Assembly: GCF_934309415.1 (NCBI RefSeq)
Contig: NZ_CAKRDI010000007.1
Span: 1 to 64,000 of the forward strand
Direction of reading: 5' to 3'
From: an uncultured Mediterraneibacter sp.
GTDB lineage: Bacteria > Bacillota > Clostridia > Lachnospirales > Lachnospiraceae
DNA: 64,000 bases
Positions 60,591-64,000 of the stretch are shown here, in pieces. The position numbers and the translations under genes are program-made. Within the stretch, counting starts at the first letter, position 1. Each line of letters starts with the position of its first letter. The notes beneath the pieces are model-generated. The model had not been told where the DNA came from and ran no database searches. It saw only the letters and a list, made by a program, of their open reading frames with translations.

Positions 60591-61100
60591 TGTTCATCAT
60601 TCTCCTTTTTTGAACTAATTCCTGCGAAGTGAACCTCTCATATTACTGTTTTCTTCCCTGCATTCAATCCTTTGATTGCCCCGGAAGACACATTGCTGTC
60701 TGCAATAATGCCATAACCAGTAACTCTCTCACTTCTCTTTCATGTTTTTATTTTAACAATCTTATCGCGTAATAGTAAGTTACAATTTTATCAATCTGTA
60801 ACATTTACACAACCAATTTATCTTTTGCTTTGTTTTTTAGTACGAATATAACTACTCTTTCGCTCTATTCATTCTTTTTTTATTACACACATCTTGTCCA
60901 GAATACATCAACCTCATAATAGAAAATGTACCTCGCAAATTCCAGTGCCTTACAGCAGTTACTGTTCACAGCATAGCTGTAAACAGTAACGCATCTCGCC
61001 ATTTAGAATCGCCTACGGCGATGGGCGAGATACATTCAGGACAAAACGTGCATCCTCCATGCCAATCAGCGGAGTGATTGACATGGGAGTGAACAGTAAC
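60591..61100. other. Intergenic region of 510 bases with a full element
   Basis: It contains the fucO leader on minus and a complete reversed 143-bp element at 60958-61100. The segment 60780-60950 is AT-rich without ORF. A clear promoter for fucO is not assigned. Confidence 0.55.
60958..61100 (-). mobile_element. Full 143-bp MITE-like element, subfamily B, abutting the TetR stop codon
   Basis: Reversed relative to the other full copies. Ends are GTTACTGTTCA and TGAACAGTAAC. It is flanked by TTACAGCA on both sides (60950-60957 and 61101-61108), a perfect non-palindromic 8-bp direct repeat. The repeat on the right contains the TetR gene's stop codon. The left stem on minus is CATGTCAATCA/TGATTGGCATG with one G-T type change. 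Confidence 0.93.
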
Positions 61101-61664
61101 TTACAGCAACCCTCTCTCCCGGAATACATCTTCCAGTTCTTTCGGCATGGATTCTGTCAGTGCTTTTGCCAGGCTCTCCGGTGTCTCCTTGCGATTTTCC
61201 AGCACCCACTGCACTGTCATATAGATTGATCCCTGACAGTACATTTCCAGCTGAAACTTCAGATTCTCCGGCATTTTCTGCCCTGTTTTCCCCTCAATCT
61301 GATCTGTGTAAAACTGACGGATCAACTGGAAATCGTGATCACGCAGACAATTCTGTTCATCATTTTTAAAAGCTGCCCGAAAGAACAGTCTTTCTTCCTG
61401 TATATAATGGAATTTATTCACAAGACCCTCATAGACTGTCTTTCCTTCTCCCATGTGTTCAAAAGACTCCAGAAGAATCTTATCAAAATACCAGTTGATC
61501 AGATCATATTTATCCTGAAAATTTCTGTAAAAAGTCTGCCGGGTCACTCCGCACTCTTCTGTAATCTCTTTTACAGTGATCTTTTCCACCGGAGCTTTTC
61601 GCATACATTCCTTCATTGCATCTGCCAGTCTGTATTTCACATTTTCCTGCCGTTTTTTCTCCAT
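61101..61664 (-). CDS. TetR/AcrR family transcriptional regulator
   Basis: The 187-residue regulator has an N-terminal helix-turn-helix (VEKITVKEITEECGVTRQTFYRNFQDKYDLI) and an all-helical C-terminal domain of the DhaS-like TetR_C_8 type (IQEERLFFRAAFKNDEQN). Ligand unknown. The stop codon lies within an 8-bp target duplication of an inserted element, so the protein is complete but its 3' non-coding region was displaced. It is 35 bases downstream of the DUF4317 gene and may share its transcript. Confidence 0.9.
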   Translation of the reverse strand: MEKKRQENVKYRLADAMKECMRKAPVEKITVKEITEECGVTRQTFYRNFQDKYDLINWYFDKILLESFEHMGEGKTVYEGLVNKFHYIQEERLFFRAAFKNDEQNCLRDHDFQLIRQFYTDQIEGKTGQKMPENLKFQLEMYCQGSIYMTVQWVLENRKETPESLAKALTESMPKELEDVFRERGLL

Positions 61665-61699
61665 CTTCTTTTTCCTGCCGATCTTCTTCTATATGAAAA

Positions 61700-62338
61700 C
61701 TATACATTTCTGCTTTCTTTCACACACAGCATCTTCAATAACTCCTCATGTGGATGCTTTTCATCTGCCTGAAATACGTCGATACAGTTCAGTGCCGCTC
61801 CTCCATCTATATAAGCCGGAAACAGGAATCCACACTCCGGTTTTCCCGGCTCATACTCTCCGGTCAGCGGACAGATTGCACAGATAATATATTCAAACAT
61901 ATTTTCAGACTCTCCAAGCCTCTCATGGTCTGTTCCTTTTGCCGGAATATCATAGCGATCATGAAATACAAAGATTGCATAATCGTGCGACGACTGATAT
62001 ATTTCTCCTACCACCTCATAAAACGTATCCATCAATGCATCATTCTTCAGTCCACAGGCACGAATGCCCATCAGAAGTCTGTGCATGCTCTCCGGTCCCA
62101 TAGCCTGATCCACAAAACGATATTCTTTCAGGTTCCGATTCGTATCTGCAAAAGGGATCACCTTTGCCAGTGTAAGATTTTTTTCCTTTTCTGCCGGAGA
62201 AAGGGACAGAAAACTGGTATTGAATGTACCATCCGAAAATCCATCCGCATCCATATAACTTCCGGCAATCCTTGTAACCGAACTTCTTTTTACTGTCATC
62301 CGTCTGGTCAATGCCAGCATATCTTCTCTGTCTATCAT
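61700..62338 (-). CDS. DUF4317 family protein, short form
   Basis: The 212-residue protein has the DUF4317 opening block (RRMTVKRSSVTRIAGSYMD). The remaining part (LAKVIPFADTNRN, YAIFVFHDRYDIPAKGTD, ICPLTGEYEPGKPECGF) is regular and without membrane segments. Most DUF4317 proteins I know of are nearly twice as long, so this is a shortened version or an early-stop form; no continuation is visible downstream. The start overlaps the stop of the alarmone synthetase gene (ATGA). Role unknown. Confidence 0.75.
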   Translation of the reverse strand: MIDREDMLALTRRMTVKRSSVTRIAGSYMDADGFSDGTFNTSFLSLSPAEKEKNLTLAKVIPFADTNRNLKEYRFVDQAMGPESMHRLLMGIRACGLKNDALMDTFYEVVGEIYQSSHDYAIFVFHDRYDIPAKGTDHERLGESENMFEYIICAICPLTGEYEPGKPECGFLFPAYIDGGAALNCIDVFQADEKHPHEELLKMLCVKESRNV

Positions 62339-63144
62339 TCTCTCATCCCGAATATATCTTTTCTCTGTCGTTCTACCAGCCGTTTCAGGAGCTGATATTC
62401 CTCATTGTTTTTCCCTGTTTCACCCAGTTCTGCTTTGTCCTCGCATTTTGAAATTACATCCCTGACATTCTGCATTCTTTTATCCAGTGCAGCACTGATC
62501 TCTGCGCAGGCAAGCATCTCATCTGCAAGATACTGTGTCTGATCTTCCGGAATATTCTTCTTATATCGGATCTTATGTTCCAGACTTGCCCAGAAGTCCA
62601 TGGCAATCGTACGCAACTGCACTTCTACCGTCATCATCCTTTTCCCTTCCTGTAAGAAAATCGGAATCTGAATGATCAGATGCAGACTCCTGTATCCGCC
62701 CGGTTTTGGATTCTTTATGTAATCTTTCTTTTCCAGTAATACGATATCGTCCTGACTCAGGAAACATTCTGCCAGTGCATAGATATCATCCGGGAACGAG
62801 CAAACTACACGAACCCCTGCAATATCATGAATATTTTCCTCAATCGCTTCTACACTCAATGGAATATTCTTTCTGCGGATCTTTTTCATCAGACTTTCCA
62901 TTGATTTAACTCTTGATTTAATACTCTCAATCGGATTACGGTCATACTCCAGTGAATACTCTTCATTTAATACTTTAAACTTCGTCTCCACTTCCATAAT
63001 CGCACATTGGTAATATGAGATGATCGTATCCATCGGCTTCTTATTTTCCTTAATAAAATCAATAAATTCATCCGATAACAGACTGTTGCGAAGGAAATCC
63101 TCTTTGCGTTTCTCCAACAGTTGCTCAATTCCCTTTTTTCCCAT
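62335..63144 (-). CDS. Small alarmone synthetase, RelQ/YjbM-like GTP pyrophosphokinase
   Basis: The ~269-residue protein has a single RelA/SpoT synthetase domain: IHDIAGVRVVCSFPDDIY, KPGGYRSLHLI and VEVQLRTIAMDFWASLEHKIRYK. The hydrolase, TGS and ACT domains are missing, so it is a small alarmone synthetase that makes (p)ppGpp from ATP and GDP/GTP. Start at 63144 (MGKKGIEQLL) follows GAGGAG at 12 bases; TTG at 63177 is an open alternative. It is coupled to the DUF4317 gene downstream. Confidence 0.92.
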   Translation of the reverse strand: MGKKGIEQLLEKRKEDFLRNSLLSDEFIDFIKENKKPMDTIISYYQCAIMEVETKFKVLNEEYSLEYDRNPIESIKSRVKSMESLMKKIRRKNIPLSVEAIEENIHDIAGVRVVCSFPDDIYALAECFLSQDDIVLLEKKDYIKNPKPGGYRSLHLIIQIPIFLQEGKRMMTVEVQLRTIAMDFWASLEHKIRYKKNIPEDQTQYLADEMLACAEISAALDKRMQNVRDVISKCEDKAELGETGKNNEEYQLLKRLVERQRKDIFGMRE

Positions 63145-63207
63145 TTTACTGTACTGCTCCTCTTGTATTTTTATCAAACTTATATAACGCTACATGTAAA
63201 CACACCC

Positions 63208-63240
63208 GTTACTGCTCACAACATAACTGAAAACAGTAAA
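63208..63240. repeat. Decayed 33-bp palindromic element
   Basis: GTTACTGCTCACAAC and AACTGAAAACAGTAA match the 33-bp form in length and at most positions. No direct repeat flanks it. It lies between smpB and the alarmone synthetase gene. Confidence 0.6.
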
Positions 63241-63290
63241 ATTCCAACTGCTTTAAACAGTAAAACCAGAAAGTATTTTTAAGACACACT

Positions 63291-63755
63291 CTAGTGATTC
63301 ATTACTTTGAATTCTCTCTGAGCCTCTCGTCTCTGGTCTTTCTTTGCAATCGTCTCACGCTTGTCATACAGTTTCTTACCTTTCGCCAGACCAATCTCAA
63401 TCTTCACAAGACTTCCACTGAAATATACCTGAAGTGGTACGACCGTGATTCCCTGTTCTTTCATCTTTCCGAAAATCTTCAGGATCTCTTTCTTGTGCAG
63501 AAGCAGTTTTCTCACACGCAGAGGATCTTTATTGAAAATATTTCCTTTCTCATATGGAGAAATATGCATTCCATAGATATACATTTCTCCATCTTCCACG
63601 CGGATAAACGCTTCTTTGATGCTGCATTTTCCCATACGAAGTGATTTCACCTCTGTTCCGTGAAGCACCAGTCCTGCTTCATATTTTTCCAGAATAAAAT
63701 AATCATGATATGCTTTCTTATTATTTGCAATCAATTTCTTGTCATTTTTTGCCAT
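63291..63755 (-). CDS. smpB: SsrA-binding protein
   Basis: The 154-residue protein binds tmRNA for trans-translation and ribosome rescue. It begins [19 protein letters not shown], has [19 protein letters not shown] and [12 protein letters not shown], and ends in the basic tail [12 protein letters not shown], all standard. The start at 63755 matches homologues; the frame is open eight codons upstream. It lies just downstream of rnr, the usual Firmicutes order. No tmRNA gene is visible in the window. Confidence 0.96.
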   Translation of the reverse strand: MAKNDKKLIANNKKAYHDYFILEKYEAGLVLHGTEVKSLRMGKCSIKEAFIRVEDGEMYIYGMHISPYEKGNIFNKDPLRVRKLLLHKKEILKIFGKMKEQGITVVPLQVYFSGSLVKIEIGLAKGKKLYDKRETIAKKDQRREAQREFKVMNH

Positions 63756-63799
63756 TTGCCTGTCATGCCTTTCTATCATCCACTTGTTGCTGCGTTCTT

Positions 63800-64000
63800 T
63801 TATTCTTCTCTGTTCTTTTTCTTTTTCTCAATCACCAGCTCGAAATTCACTGTCCGAAGCAGACGGTCTGCATCAGTCACACGGATCTTCACCATCTGTC
63901 CCAGTTTATATGTCTTTCCGGTATGTTCTCCGACCATTTCATAAGTCTGCTCAATAAAATTATAATGATCATCCCACATATCTGTTACATGAACCAGACC
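63800..64000 (-). CDS. rnr: Ribonuclease R, C-terminal part (truncated by window edge)
   Basis: The last 66 codons are visible, reading [37 protein letters not shown] and a basic end, KKKKNREE. This is the C-terminal S1 RNA-binding domain and tail of RNase R. The start lies beyond the window. Adjacency to smpB supports the call; RNase R degrades faulty mRNAs during trans-translation. Confidence 0.9.
   Translation of the reverse strand, partial: GLVHVTDMWDDHYNFIEQTYEMVGEHTGKTYKLGQMVKIRVTDADRLLRTVNFELVIEKKKKNREE

Noticed and set aside
60640..60725. Possible further element copy starting ATTACTGTTTTC and ending CCAGTAAC
   Set aside because: Only the ends resemble the family, and the length (about 82 bases) and internal stems do not match.
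34941..61100. Dispersed repeats as a possible CRISPR array
   Set aside because: Copies are kilobases apart, 143 bases long with terminal inverted repeats, and have no regular spacers or cas genes nearby.

Overview
The window reads as chromosome of a spore-forming, gut-type Lachnospiraceae (Clostridia). The evidence is low G+C with strong AGGAGG ribosome sites, Firmicutes promoters, split spoVA sporulation genes, a BY-kinase capsule operon, class B sortase, DUF4317, DUF1700, a small alarmone synthetase, an IS66 relic and tRNA genes without encoded CCA. I cannot name the species from sequence alone.

Layout. 1-5 kb: a tiny membrane protein, glmS, a sugar nucleotidyltransferase, a VanZ-like protein and an unknown gene. 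5.3-8.4 kb: fkp (L-fucose to GDP-L-fucose). 8.5-14.8 kb: an accessory patch with an ATPase/nuclease-like pair, an AAA-ATPase/PD-(D/E)XK gene plus the remnant of a second copy, a HigBA toxin-antitoxin pair, and IS66 and AraC fragments. 14.8-33.2 kb: a capsule/exopolysaccharide locus on the minus strand. From its promoter end it reads cpsB, cpsC, cpsD, an LCP ligase, sortase B, a sortase-type substrate, the priming glycosyltransferase, ugd, glycosyltransferases and acetyltransferases, a polymerase-like protein, and a flippase. A leader with a terminator-like hairpin precedes cpsB. 33.2-35.6 kb: spoVAE and spoVAD on minus with spoVAC on plus. 35.6-40.3 kb: ung, hisF, hisH and a two-component system. 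40.6-45.8 kb: a divergent ABC ATPase, FtsX permease and xxxLxxG lipoprotein. 46-48 kb: a Crh-like HPr without the active-site His, a DUF1275 protein, and a seven-gene tRNA operon. 48.2-56.2 kb: a phosphodiesterase, an XTP pyrophosphatase, an RNA methyltransferase, a small Asn-rich protein, a DUF1700 protein, and a two-gene surface module. 56.5-64 kb: glf, pyrC, fucO, a TetR regulator, DUF4317, a small alarmone synthetase, smpB and the 3' end of rnr.

The most unusual signal is a family of 143-bp non-coding elements with 11-bp terminal inverted repeats (GTTACTGTTCA). Five full copies, several truncated copies and 33-bp derivatives lie in this window. Three full copies have perfect 8-bp flanking direct repeats. 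The internal stems co-vary between two subfamilies. The 33-bp form is exactly what recombination between an internal 9-bp direct repeat would leave. One 33-bp copy sits in a relic gene whose intact homologue in the same window supplies the empty site. I interpret these as a MITE-like element active in this lineage; no transposase for it is visible here.

Sugar nucleotide genes are spread around the capsule locus: fkp makes GDP-fucose, ugd UDP-glucuronate, glf UDP-galactofuranose, and glmS glucosamine-6-phosphate. fucO would handle lactaldehyde from deoxysugar catabolism. Together they suggest a glycan-coated commensal that handles fucose both for building and as a carbon source.
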